DNA from: JACVRW01 sp034664125
Lineage (GTDB): Bacteria; Actinomycetota; Thermoleophilia; Solirubrobacterales; Thermoleophilaceae
Reading direction: 5' to 3'
DNA: 64,000 nt
NCBI GenBank assembly: GCA_034664125.1
Contig: JAXDIG010000011.1
Span: forward strand, 1 to 64,000
Numbering within the stretch: the stretch's first letter is position 1; the number at the start of each line of letters is the position of its first letter. Both the position numbers and the translations under genes were made by a program. The notes beneath the pieces were generated by a model. It saw only the letters and a list, made by a program, of their open reading frames with translations, was not told the DNA's origin and ran no database searches. Below, in pieces: positions 34,930 through 43,683 of the stretch.

Positions 34930-35804
34930 TGCCCGTGGCCCTCCCGACCAGCACCCGCAGGCGCCTCACACGGGTCGCGCAGTCCGGGGCGCGGCGCGTG
35001 CTGCCGCCGCCCGATCTGGCTAGCCGCCGGGTCGTGCTCTGCTACCACTCGGTCGACCCGCGGCCCAGCTACTTGGGGCTCACCCCCGCGCTGTTCGACG
35101 AGCACCTCGCCTGGCTCGAGGAGCACTGCCAGGTGGTGTCGCTGGACGAGCTCGTCGCCGGGCCGAGGCGCAAGGGCGGTCCGTACGTGGCGATCACCTT
35201 CGACGACGGTTACGCCGACAACCACACCCACGCGCTGCCGCTCCTGCGCGCGAGGGGCATGACGGCCACCTTCTTCGTGGCCGTCGGCTTCCTCGAGCGC
35301 GACGAGGATGTTATGGCGCACCTCGCCGAGGTCTGGCAGACGCCACCCGAGCAGCTCCGCCCGCTCTCGTGGGAACAGGTGGCCGAGATGCGCGCGGCGG
35401 GCATGTCGATCGGCTCGCACACCTGGAGCCATCGCAACCTGGCCCACCTGTCGATCGACGCCGCCGAAGCCGATCTGCGTCGCTCTCGGGAGGTGCTCGA
35501 GCGGCGCGTCGGCGAGCCGGTGCGCGCGATCGCCTACCCCTGGGGCAAGCTCGGCCGCCACGTGAACGACGAGACGTTCACGGCCGCCCGGCAAGCCGGG
35601 TTCGAGCTGGGCCTGATCTCGCTGCCGCGCGCGGTCCGCGACTCCGATGGCCCGTTGCGAGTCGCGCGCCTTGGCATCGGCGACGAGCCGGTCGAGCGCC
35701 TGGCGGCCAAGGTCACCGGCGCCATCGACTGGCACGCCTACGTGCACGAGCGCATTCCCGCCCCGGTCGCCCGCCTGCTCTTCGCCGAGGATGCAAGCGC
35801 TTAG
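34929..35804 (+). CDS. Polysaccharide deacetylase (NodB domain)
   Basis: A 291-residue carbohydrate esterase family 4-type protein, predicted to remove N- or O-acetyl groups from the polysaccharide. NodB motifs are visible: AITFDDGYADN (metal and catalytic aspartates), SHTWSHRNL (the HxxxH metal ligands) and AYPWGKLGRHV. No signal peptide is evident, so it may act on lipid-linked precursors at the cytoplasmic face or be exported another way. It overlaps both neighbouring genes and so is co-translated with them. Confidence 0.92.
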   Translation: MPVALPTSTRRRLTRVAQSGARRVLPPPDLASRRVVLCYHSVDPRPSYLGLTPALFDEHLAWLEEHCQVVSLDELVAGPRRKGGPYVAITFDDGYADNHTHALPLLRARGMTATFFVAVGFLERDEDVMAHLAEVWQTPPEQLRPLSWEQVAEMRAAGMSIGSHTWSHRNLAHLSIDAAEADLRRSREVLERRVGEPVRAIAYPWGKLGRHVNDETFTAARQAGFELGLISLPRAVRDSDGPLRVARLGIGDEPVERLAAKVTGAIDWHAYVHERIPAPVARLLFAEDASA

Positions 35805-36816
35805 CCCTCAGCCGCCGAGCGCCGGCGTGCCGAGCACCGCACCGCTCGTCGACGCGATCATCACCTGCCACAACTACGGCCGCTTCCTGGGCGAGGCCAT
35901 CGAGAGCGTCCTCGGCCAGAGCCACCCCAACCTGACGGTCGTCGTGGTCGACGACGACTCTACCGACGACACGGCAGCGGTGGCCGCAAGCTACGCCGAG
36001 CGGGGCGTCCGCTACGTCCACGCCCCGCAGGGCGGCGCCGGCCAGGCGCGCAACGCCGGCCTGCGGGTCACATCGGCGCCGCTGGTCGCCTTTCTCGACG
36101 CCGACGATGCCTGGCTGCCCCACCGCGTAGCCGCCGGCGTCGCCCACCTCGAGCGCCACCCCCAGGCCGCTCTCGTGGCCGCGCACGCGTTCGCGTGCGA
36201 CGAGGCGATGAGGCCCTCCAGTGTCGTCCACGCTCTGCGCGGGCCCGCATGCGGCGTGGTGTTCCACGAGCTACTGATTCACAACGTCGTCCTGAACCCG
36301 AGCTCGGTGCTCGTCCGGCGATCGGCGCTCGAGGCGGCCGGCGGATTCAGCGAGCTCCCCATCGGCCAGGACTGGGACACGTGGCTCGAGATCGCCAAGC
36401 GCTTCCCGCTCGGCTTCATCGACGAGGTGGTGGCGCTGGTCAGACGCCACACGAGGAGCATCACGCTACGGAAGGGGCGGGCTCGCATCGACGTCCAGCT
36501 CGCGATCGTCGACCGCCATCTGGGCGACGTGCGGCCCGCCTGGAAGAGACCGCTGCTGCGGCGCAGCGCAGCCTCGGCCGCCTACCTGCACGCGGGACTG
36601 GGCAGCGCGATCCAGGGGCACAGGCGCGTCGCCCGCCGCTACGCCCTGGACGCGCTCGCGCTCGACCCCTTCACGCTGACGCGTCGCAAGCTCGCGCTGG
36701 TGGCCAGGGTCTTCGTCTCGGAGGCGCTGGTGGCGCGTCTGAGCCGCGCCCTGCGGGACGACGCGCGGCTGGCCAGGGAGCTCACGGGCCACGCGGTCGT
36801 GAAGCCCGATGCGTGA
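35791..36816 (+). CDS. Glycosyltransferase family 2
   Basis: A soluble GT-A glycosyltransferase of 341 residues. Seen: DAIITCHNYGRFLGEAIESVL, the nucleotide-binding DDDSTDDT, the DxD motif in FLDADDAWLP, NPSSVLVRRSAL and the acceptor motif QDWDTWLEIAKRF. The C-terminal third is helical and basic. The ATG at 35791 lies 14 bases inside the deacetylase gene; the 48 codons upstream are that gene's antiphase frame. Acceptor and donor unknown. Confidence 0.92.
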   Translation: MQALSPQPPSAGVPSTAPLVDAIITCHNYGRFLGEAIESVLGQSHPNLTVVVVDDDSTDDTAAVAASYAERGVRYVHAPQGGAGQARNAGLRVTSAPLVAFLDADDAWLPHRVAAGVAHLERHPQAALVAAHAFACDEAMRPSSVVHALRGPACGVVFHELLIHNVVLNPSSVLVRRSALEAAGGFSELPIGQDWDTWLEIAKRFPLGFIDEVVALVRRHTRSITLRKGRARIDVQLAIVDRHLGDVRPAWKRPLLRRSAASAAYLHAGLGSAIQGHRRVARRYALDALALDPFTLTRRKLALVARVFVSEALVARLSRALRDDARLARELTGHAVVKPDA

Positions 36817-39316
36817 GCTCGGCCGCCGGGCCTTCAGCGGCTTCCTGTGGGCGGGCGCAGCCGATGCCGGCGGCAAGCTGCTCGTGTTCGTCGCCACGAT
36901 CGTGCTCGCACGCCTGCTCGTGCCGAGCGAGTTCGGCCTGGTGGCGTTCTGCCTCGCCGTCATCTACGCCCTCGACTACATCGGCGACCTCGGCCTCGGC
37001 GCGGCACTGATCTACCGCTCCGATGCGGAGGATCCGCGCATCTCCTCGACGGCCTTCTGGATCGGGATCATCGGCTCGCTCGTGCTGTTCGCGGTGTCGT
37101 GGCTGATCGCCCCGCTGCTCGCGGACGTGGGCCCCGGCGATGAGGTCATCTCGCTGTTCCGCGTGCTTGCCCTGCAGTTCCCGTTCTCCGCGCTGGGCAA
37201 GGCACACGAGTACCGGCTGCGCCGCTCGCTGCGGTTCCGCACCCTGTTCGGCCCCAAGCTCGCCGGCGGACTGACGAAGGGCGCGGTCAGCATCGGGCTC
37301 GCGCTGGCCGGCGCCGGTGCGTGGAGCCTCGTGGTCGGCCAGGTGGCCGGCACGCTGGCGGTGTCGATCGGGCTGTGGCTCGTTTATCCGTTCCGCCCGA
37401 GCCTGGTGATCGCGGGCCGCGAGCTGCCCTCGATGATGCGCTTCGGCCTCGGCATCGTGGCGGTCGGCGTGCTCGGCCAGGGCGCGAAGAACTTCGACTT
37501 CATCATCGTCGGAGGGAAGCTGGGGGCCGCCGCCCTCGGCGTCTACTACCTCGCCTTCCGGCTCCCCGAGCTCGTGATCCTCACGGGCTTCCGGGTGGCC
37601 AACGACGTGCTGTTCCCGTTCTATGCCCGCCTGCGAGACCCGGCGGTGGCCGTCGACGACGACGAGCTGCGGCGCGGGTACCTGCAGACCATCCGGCTGG
37701 GCGCGATGGTGGCCTGGCCGGCCGCCTTCGGCATGGCGGCGCTGGCGCTGCCCCTGGTGCTCACGGTCTACGGGGAGCGGTGGCGTTCGGCGGCCGCGCC
37801 GATGGCGCTCGTCGCGATCTGGGCGGGCCTGGCGTCGCTGGCGACCATGCCCGGGGCGGTGTTCAAGGCGCTCGGCCGCTCGTGGCTGCTCACGGCGACG
37901 GGGATCATGCAGATGGCGATCCTCTTCCCGGCCATCTGGTTCACCGCCCCGTATGGCATCACGGCGGTGGCGGCTTCCCAGGTGGCCGAGAAGACGGTGT
38001 CGCTCGCGCTGCTCGGCGTCGTGATCGGCCGTGTGCTGGGGCTCCGGTGGTATGCGACCTTCATCGCCGCGGCTCCGGCGCTCGCCCTCTCCGCGGTGAT
38101 GGGAGGCGTGCTGTACACGCTGGCGGCTGCCCTGCCGCCCGCCGCCGCGGTCGCGGTCGGGATTCCGCTCGGGGCGGCTCTCTACCTCGTGCTGCTGCGG
38201 CGCGTGGTGCCCGACGGCTTCGGGATGCTCGTCCGACCGCTGCTGGATCTGCGGCGCCGCATGGCAACGACCGCGGGACTGTCGCTGCTGCTGGTCGCGC
38301 TTCTCCTGACGGCCTGCAACGGCAGCGCGGTCAGCGGCAAGCGTGCCGCGAGGGTGCCGGACCCCGCCACGAGCATACGGCGAACGTTCTACGTGGCGCC
38401 CGGCGGCGCGGATGCCGGGCCGGGCACCCGCGAGCGCCCGTTCAGAACGCTCCGGCACGCGCTCAAGCGCCTGCGATACGGCCAGCGCCTGTACGTGCGC
38501 GGCGGGACGTACAGCGAACGCGTGAAGGTCAGGGTCGCGCCCGGCCGCAGACGCGCGCGGGTGCGGGTGAGCAACTTCCCCGGCGAGCGCCCGGTTCTGC
38601 GCGGCCAGCTCTGGATCGGCGATCCCAGCTACTGGACGATCCGGGGCCTCGAGGTGGAGTGGGCCGCCGACAACCCCAACGAGCCGCTGGTGCGCGTCTA
38701 CGGCGGTACGGGGTGGAGACTCACGCGCTCGGAGATCTGGGGGGCGCACTCGACCTCCGGCCTGCAGGTGGACGACGGTCCGCGCAACAACCTGGGCCGC
38801 TGGGTGGTCAAGGGCAACTGCATCCACGACACCTATGCGACCGACGGACCGAACCAGGACCACAACGTCTACGTGGGCGACATGAGCGCCAGCCCGGACC
38901 CGCACGGGGTGATCTCGCGCAACATCCTCTTCAACGCCGAGAACGGCCGCGGCATCAAGCTCGGGCCGGGCGGCACCATCGGCGGTGCGGTCAACGTCGA
39001 CGTCCGCTTCAACACGGTCTACAACAGCTCCCAGAACGTGAGCCTGTCGCGCGACACCTCGCGGGTGAGCGTCGAGCGGAACATCCTCGTGAAGGCGCGC
39101 GAGTCGAACATCACCGCCTTCAGGCTGCGTGGCAGCGGCAACGTAGCCCGCCAGAACGTCGGCTACGCCGCGCCGGTGTTCCTCGCCAGGACCGGGATCC
39201 CCGGGAGCCTCGTCGATGGCGGCGGCAACCTGCGGTCGAGGCATCTCCGGTTCGACTCGATCGGGTGCTCGGGCTTTCACCCCGAGCGATTCACCACCTA
39301 CGGGGCATACGGGTGA
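36809..39316 (+). CDS. Wzx-type flippase fused to lipoprotein-like parallel beta-helix domain
   Basis: An 835-residue ORF with two parts. Residues 1 to ~480 are a polysaccharide flippase of the MOP/RfbX type (start RRAFSGFLWAGAADAGGKLL, about 12-14 helices), moving lipid-linked units across the membrane. Residues 485 onward start with a textbook lipoprotein signal peptide, MATTAGLSLLLVALLLTAC, then a right-handed beta-helix domain with a DUF1565-like start (FYVAPGGADAGPGTRERPF) and Asn-rich coils such as NILFNAENGRGIKLG. The ATG at 38261 opens this part in frame with no stop before it. Either a true fusion, or one ORF with an internal start yielding a secreted lipoprotein. Confidence 0.85.
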   Translation: MRELGRRAFSGFLWAGAADAGGKLLVFVATIVLARLLVPSEFGLVAFCLAVIYALDYIGDLGLGAALIYRSDAEDPRISSTAFWIGIIGSLVLFAVSWLIAPLLADVGPGDEVISLFRVLALQFPFSALGKAHEYRLRRSLRFRTLFGPKLAGGLTKGAVSIGLALAGAGAWSLVVGQVAGTLAVSIGLWLVYPFRPSLVIAGRELPSMMRFGLGIVAVGVLGQGAKNFDFIIVGGKLGAAALGVYYLAFRLPELVILTGFRVANDVLFPFYARLRDPAVAVDDDELRRGYLQTIRLGAMVAWPAAFGMAALALPLVLTVYGERWRSAAAPMALVAIWAGLASLATMPGAVFKALGRSWLLTATGIMQMAILFPAIWFTAPYGITAVAASQVAEKTVSLALLGVVIGRVLGLRWYATFIAAAPALALSAVMGGVLYTLAAALPPAAAVAVGIPLGAALYLVLLRRVVPDGFGMLVRPLLDLRRRMATTAGLSLLLVALLLTACNGSAVSGKRAARVPDPATSIRRTFYVAPGGADAGPGTRERPFRTLRHALKRLRYGQRLYVRGGTYSERVKVRVAPGRRRARVRVSNFPGERPVLRGQLWIGDPSYWTIRGLEVEWAADNPNEPLVRVYGGTGWRLTRSEIWGAHSTSGLQVDDGPRNNLGRWVVKGNCIHDTYATDGPNQDHNVYVGDMSASPDPHGVISRNILFNAENGRGIKLGPGGTIGGAVNVDVRFNTVYNSSQNVSLSRDTSRVSVERNILVKARESNITAFRLRGSGNVARQNVGYAAPVFLARTGIPGSLVDGGGNLRSRHLRFDSIGCSGFHPERFTTYGAYG

Positions 39317-39370
39317 CATCGCCGCCCTGGGGGTATGTATGGACCAGTTCGCGGAGAAAGGGAGTTCGGG

Positions 39371-40216
39371 ATGGGCAGCCTGCTTGACATCGACGCTTCG
39401 GCGTTCAGCGATGCGTTCGCGCGGCGGTCGATCGCGGTGCGGCACGCATTGGTCGACCACCCGCTGTTCACCATCGACGCGATGGCCGAGCTCGCCGACC
39501 GGTTGCCGCCCGATTCGGTGAGGCGGGAGAGCGGCGACCTACCGCTGGTCAATCGGAACGGCTACGTCGACGTGGGCGAGGGACCGCCGTCGGCGACGAT
39601 CCGCGACGTCGAGCGCAATGGCTTCAGGATCTCGCTCCGCGACATCCAGCAGGATCCCCAGTACGCCGAGCTCATCAACGAGTGCCTCGACGAGGTGGAG
39701 GAGATCCTCAAGGATCGCGAAGGGGGCATGCGGCGCCGCACGGGCTATCTGTTCATCACCGCGCCCGCCTCGACTACGCCGATGCACTTCGACCCCGAGC
39801 ACAGCTTCCTGCTGCAGGTGAGGGGCGTGAAGCACGTCAGCGTCGCGGCCTTCGAAGACGACTCGGTCCGCCAGCGCGAGCTCGATCGCTACTACGACGC
39901 CGAGGAATGCGACTTCGCGGCGATGGAGCAGGTGGCCGAGGACTTTCGACTCGACGCCGGCGTAGGGGTCTACCTGCCGTCGTTCGTGCCGCACTGGGTC
40001 AACACAGAGGCGGGCATCTCCGTGTCCTTCTCCATCCCCTTCTACACCGAGTTCAGCGAGCGGGCGGAGTCCGTCAACCGGATCAACCGCCGCCTGCGCA
40101 AGCTGAGCCTCTCGCCCCGCGCTCCGGGCGAGTCCGAGCCCCTCGACCGCGTCAAGGCCGCCAGCTTCGACCTATGGGGCAAGCTGAGCGAGGCGCGGCG
40201 CAAGCTGCCGGCATAG
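39371..40216 (+). CDS. JmjC/cupin-like (cupin_8) oxygenase-type protein
   Basis: A 281-residue double-stranded beta-helix protein. The candidate metal site is HFDPEHS (His-x-Asp) with the distal His in SFVPHWVNTE, and the strand pattern FLLQVRGVKHVSV fits JmjC-like 2-oxoglutarate oxygenases. Cupin_8 proteins hydroxylate proteins or small molecules; here the target could be a sugar or a lipid-linked product, but nothing shows this. GGGAG precedes the ATG at 39371. Followed by an overlapping CelD-like acyltransferase gene. Confidence 0.78.
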   Translation: MGSLLDIDASAFSDAFARRSIAVRHALVDHPLFTIDAMAELADRLPPDSVRRESGDLPLVNRNGYVDVGEGPPSATIRDVERNGFRISLRDIQQDPQYAELINECLDEVEEILKDREGGMRRRTGYLFITAPASTTPMHFDPEHSFLLQVRGVKHVSVAAFEDDSVRQRELDRYYDAEECDFAAMEQVAEDFRLDAGVGVYLPSFVPHWVNTEAGISVSFSIPFYTEFSERAESVNRINRRLRKLSLSPRAPGESEPLDRVKAASFDLWGKLSEARRKLPA

Positions 40217-41274
40217 AGGTCGTCGAGCTCGAGGAGGCCGCGGCTCTCGGGGCGCTCGAACGCGACTGGCTGGAGCTCGCGGAGCGCCACGAGGGCAGCT
40301 CGTACTTCCAGACGCCCGACTGGGTCCTGGCCTGGTGGGAGACGCTCGCCGCGCGGCCGCGCACGCGAGTGGCGGCGTGGCGGGATGCGTCCGGCAGGCT
40401 GGAGGCGCTCGTGGCCCTGAGCCGCGATCGGGAGCGGGTGCACCGGCGGCTGGCGCTCGCAGTGCCGATCTTCGCCAACTCCGGCAGCGGCTTGGGCGTG
40501 GCCGATCACTGCGCCTGGCTGGTACCCGCGGAGCGCGGCGAGGAGGTGGCCGCGTGGGTCGCCGACGCGATCGGGGGCTCGGCACTGGTGGTGCGCAGCG
40601 CCGCCCCGGATTGGCCCCCCGGAGTCCTGCCGGGCGGCGCTCGGGAGGTCGAGGCAACCGCCTGCCCGCGCGTGGCAGTGCCGATCGCTCCGGACGGCGA
40701 CGGGCCTTCGGCCGACTTCGTTCGCCAGCTGCGGCGCTTCACGCGCCGGCTGGAGCGTGAAGGGGTGAGCTTCGAGTGGGTGCCGCCGCCGCACGTGGAC
40801 GAGCGGCTCCTGCGCGCTCTGTTCGAGCTGCATGCTCAGGGCCGGGCGGTCCGCGGATCCTTCGGCATCGAGCAGCTCCCCTTTCACCTTCAATTGGGTA
40901 GGCGCGCGGAGCCGGGGCGCGGCCCGGCGGCGGTTGTCGCGCGCCGCGGAGAGGAGGTGGCCGGCGTGCTCTACGGGTTCTGGTGGGGCGACACGTTCGC
41001 CGCCTACCAGTCGGGTTGGGATCGCAGATACGCGCGCAACGGCATGGGCAACCTGCTCGTCCTGCACGCGCTCGAGTTCGCCGCCGAGCACGGCGCCAAG
41101 ACCTTCGACTTCCTGCGCGGCTCGGAGCCGTACAAGTATCGCTTCGGCGCGCGCGACCACTGGGACCGCACCTGGCTCGTGCCGCGCGGCCCCGGCGGGG
41201 CCCTGCTCGTCGCGCGCCACCTGTTGCGCCGGCGCCGGCGCCGCGCGTCCGGGGCTACGCCTGATGCCCGCTGA
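40174..41274 (+). CDS. CelD/BcsL-like GNAT acyltransferase
   Basis: A protein of about 366 residues with a duplicated GNAT fold as in CelD/FemAB-like acyltransferases of cellulose and EPS loci. Typical segments are SSYFQTPDWVLAWWETL, the linker RRFTRRLEREGVSFEW, GVLYGFWWGDTFAAYQSGWD and the ending KTFDFLRGSEPYKYRFG. ATG 40174 is the first credible start, 43 bases inside the JmjC gene; none is found later before the domain. It converges with, and overlaps by 20 bases, the minus-strand glycosyltransferase. Likely decorates the polysaccharide with an acyl or aminoacyl group. Confidence 0.87.
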   Translation: MGQAERGAAQAAGIEVVELEEAAALGALERDWLELAERHEGSSYFQTPDWVLAWWETLAARPRTRVAAWRDASGRLEALVALSRDRERVHRRLALAVPIFANSGSGLGVADHCAWLVPAERGEEVAAWVADAIGGSALVVRSAAPDWPPGVLPGGAREVEATACPRVAVPIAPDGDGPSADFVRQLRRFTRRLEREGVSFEWVPPPHVDERLLRALFELHAQGRAVRGSFGIEQLPFHLQLGRRAEPGRGPAAVVARRGEEVAGVLYGFWWGDTFAAYQSGWDRRYARNGMGNLLVLHALEFAAEHGAKTFDFLRGSEPYKYRFGARDHWDRTWLVPRGPGGALLVARHLLRRRRRRASGATPDAR

Positions 41275-42493
41275 TCGATTCGGCGAAGAGGTCGCCGAGC
41301 CGCCGGGCCTCGCGCGTCAAGCTGAACGAGCGCTCGACGAGCTGGCGCGCCCTCAGCGCGAGCTCGGCCGCGAGCGCGTCGTCCTCGAGGACGCGCGCCA
41401 TGGCCGCCGCGAGGGCGCGCGGGTCGCCCGGCTCGACGAGCAGGCCCGTCACGCCGTCCTGGACCAGCTCGGGTATGCCTGACAGTCGGCTCGCGACGAC
41501 GGGCACGCCGCTGGCCATCGCCTCCATCAGGGCAACGGGGATGCCCTCCATCCTGCCGCTGGGCAGGCGCACCGAGGGAAGCGCGAAGACCCGGGCCCCG
41601 GCGAGCGTCGACCGCACCTCCTCGGACGACCGCGCTCCCAGCAGGGACACGCGCTCGGCCACGCCTCGCTCCCGCGCGCGGCGCAGGATCCGGTCGCGCT
41701 CGGGCCCGTCGCCGACCAGCTCGAGGACGATGCCGGGGTGCCGCTCGACGAGCAGGGCAAGTGCGTCGATGAGGTGCGCGTGGCCCTTCTTCGGAAATAG
41801 GCCGGCCACGCACACGGCGCGGTTGGGATCTCGATCGTCCAGCCCTCGCAAGCCGTAGCGCTCGCTGTCCACACCGCAGTGGACGACCTCGAGGCGGTGA
41901 GCAGAGGGGCAGCGTTCGAGCAGGACCTGGCGGTTGTACTCGGAGATCGCGATCACGAAGCGCGCATCGGCGGCCTTGCGATCGAGCAGCACCGGAGCCA
42001 CGAACAGGTCGTTCGCGTGGGCCGTGAAGCTGAAGGGAATGCCGGTGAGCCGGTGCACGATCCAGGCGGCGGTCGCCGCGTGGCTGGCGAAGTGCGCGTG
42101 GACGTGGTCGACGCGGTCGTGCGCCGCGGTGCGCGCCAGCGCCACGGCCCGCAGGAACACCACGGCTTCCTTGGCGGCCTCCAGAAGGGAGAATCGAAGC
42201 GCTCCGCGCAGCACCGCGCCCAGAACCGAGAGATAGGTGCGCGGGCGCCGGGCGAGCCAGACCAGGTGAGCCGCGGCGGTGCCGGGGCGCGCCGCGCTCG
42301 GGAAGCGCACGTGTGGCATCACGCGGTCGGTCTCGGGGTGAACGGGCGCCTCACGGCCGCGGCGCAGCGCGACGAGGCGCATCCGGAAGCGTTCCGAGAG
42401 CACAAGCCACTCGTTGACGACGAACGTCTCCGTGACCGCGGGGAAGCGCGAGACGATGTACAGGATGACCGGAGCGGAGCCGCTCACGCTCAC
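41255..42493 (-). CDS. Glycosyltransferase family 4 (GT-B)
   Basis: A 412-residue retaining glycosyltransferase. It opens VILYIVSRFPAVTETFVVNEW, a common start for exopolysaccharide GT4 enzymes. HVHAHFASHAATAAW and SFTAHANDLF line the acceptor side; the donor domain has CVAGLFPKKGHAHLI, LVGDGPERDRI and the E-x7-E element EGIPVALMEAMASG. The GTG at 42493 overlaps the stop of the upstream glycosyltransferase (GTGA). Sugar unknown. Confidence 0.92.
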   Translation of the reverse strand: MSVSGSAPVILYIVSRFPAVTETFVVNEWLVLSERFRMRLVALRRGREAPVHPETDRVMPHVRFPSAARPGTAAAHLVWLARRPRTYLSVLGAVLRGALRFSLLEAAKEAVVFLRAVALARTAAHDRVDHVHAHFASHAATAAWIVHRLTGIPFSFTAHANDLFVAPVLLDRKAADARFVIAISEYNRQVLLERCPSAHRLEVVHCGVDSERYGLRGLDDRDPNRAVCVAGLFPKKGHAHLIDALALLVERHPGIVLELVGDGPERDRILRRARERGVAERVSLLGARSSEEVRSTLAGARVFALPSVRLPSGRMEGIPVALMEAMASGVPVVASRLSGIPELVQDGVTGLLVEPGDPRALAAAMARVLEDDALAAELALRARQLVERSFSLTREARRLGDLFAESISGHQA

Positions 42494-43683
42494 GCTGTGT
42501 GCGCCGTCGCGCCGGCGATGATCGCGTAGGCCCGCGCGACCCGGTCCGCCGCCACGTCCAGCGACAGCGCCCCGGCGACGAAGGCGGCCGCCGCCGTGCC
42601 GGTTTGCGTTCGCAGGCCGGGCTCGTGGACGAGACGCTCGATGGCGGCGGCCCAGGCAGGGACATCTCCGTCGGCCAGCAACATGCCGCGCCCCGCGCCC
42701 AGGAGCTCGTCGGCGCCGCCGACCGAGCCGCTCGCCAGGCACGGCAGGCCACACGCCATGGCCTCCAGCAGCGCGTTGGACATGCCCTCGCCGTGGGATG
42801 ACAGCAGGAACGCGTCCGAGGCGCGCAGGACCTCGGCCACCTCCGACGAGAGGCCGCGGAAGCTCACCCTGCTCTCGATGCCCAGCCGGGCGGCCTGCGC
42901 CTCGAGGCGGCCTCGCTCCGGACCGTCTCCGACGATCACGAGCGTCAGCTCGGGCACGCGCGCGGCGGCCGCGAGCAGCGTGTCCACGTCCTTGACCGGA
43001 TGGAGGCGCCCGACGAAGGTCCCGACGAACCCGTCGGCGGGTAGCCCGAGCCGCTCCCGAAGCCGCCGGCGTTCCTCGGCGGTCGCGGGCCGGTGGACGT
43101 CCAGGTCGACGCCGTTGGGGAGCGCGAAGATGCGCTCGTCGTCGACGCCGCGCACAAGCAGCTCCTGTCTGGCCTCGGTGCTCAGCGCCGCGAACCATGC
43201 CGATCGGAACAGCAGCCGTGCCCTGAGCCGCCCCAGCGGCTTGCGGGCGAGGCGAGCCAGGTCGCCGTGCGGCCCTGTGCCGAGGACTGTGACCAGGCAC
43301 GGGAGCCCGAGCAGTCGCCCGCCCAGGGCGATCGTGGCCGGGGACAGCGCGCCGTGCGCATGGACGAGATCGATTCGCGAACGGCGCCGCAGGAGGCGGC
43401 CCAGCGCGCCAGCCACGTAGACGATCGAGGCGAGCGGCGACTCGCCGGCGACAGCCGTGCGGCGCACCACCGAGCCGGCGATCGACTCGGTCCGCGGGCA
43501 TCCCCTGACGGCCCGCGTGAGTATCTCGGTGCGAACCCCCCGGTCGGCGAGATGGGGAACGAGCCGCTCGAGCTGCAGCTCGGCACCGCCCACGTGGGGG
43601 CGGAACGACTGGATGACCAGCGCCGCATCGAGGCCCGCCGCAGAGCGGTTGCCCGTCTGCTCGCTCAGACGGCCTCTGCCCAT
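42490..43683 (-). CDS. Glycosyltransferase family 4 (GT-B)
   Basis: A 397-residue enzyme. Visible: SFRPHVGGAELQLERLVPHLADRG at the acceptor side (quoted in part), DLVHAHGALSPATIALG, the donor-side FVGRLHPVKDVDTLLAAA, IVGDGPERGRLE and HGEGMSNALLEAMACGLP with the E-x7-E pair. ATG 43683 overlaps the epimerase gene by 19 bases; the longer upstream reading is only the epimerase in another frame. It forms an operon with the epimerase and the next glycosyltransferase. Confidence 0.92.
   Translation of the reverse strand: MGRGRLSEQTGNRSAAGLDAALVIQSFRPHVGGAELQLERLVPHLADRGVRTEILTRAVRGCPRTESIAGSVVRRTAVAGESPLASIVYVAGALGRLLRRRSRIDLVHAHGALSPATIALGGRLLGLPCLVTVLGTGPHGDLARLARKPLGRLRARLLFRSAWFAALSTEARQELLVRGVDDERIFALPNGVDLDVHRPATAEERRRLRERLGLPADGFVGTFVGRLHPVKDVDTLLAAAARVPELTLVIVGDGPERGRLEAQAARLGIESRVSFRGLSSEVAEVLRASDAFLLSSHGEGMSNALLEAMACGLPCLASGSVGGADELLGAGRGMLLADGDVPAWAAAIERLVHEPGLRTQTGTAAAAFVAGALSLDVAADRVARAYAIIAGATAHTA

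Noticed and set aside
36782..39460. An 892-codon minus-strand frame opposite the flippase fusion
   Set aside because: Composition is typical of antisense in GC-rich DNA (runs of Arg, His, Gln, Glu); the plus strand encodes recognisable helices and a lipobox.
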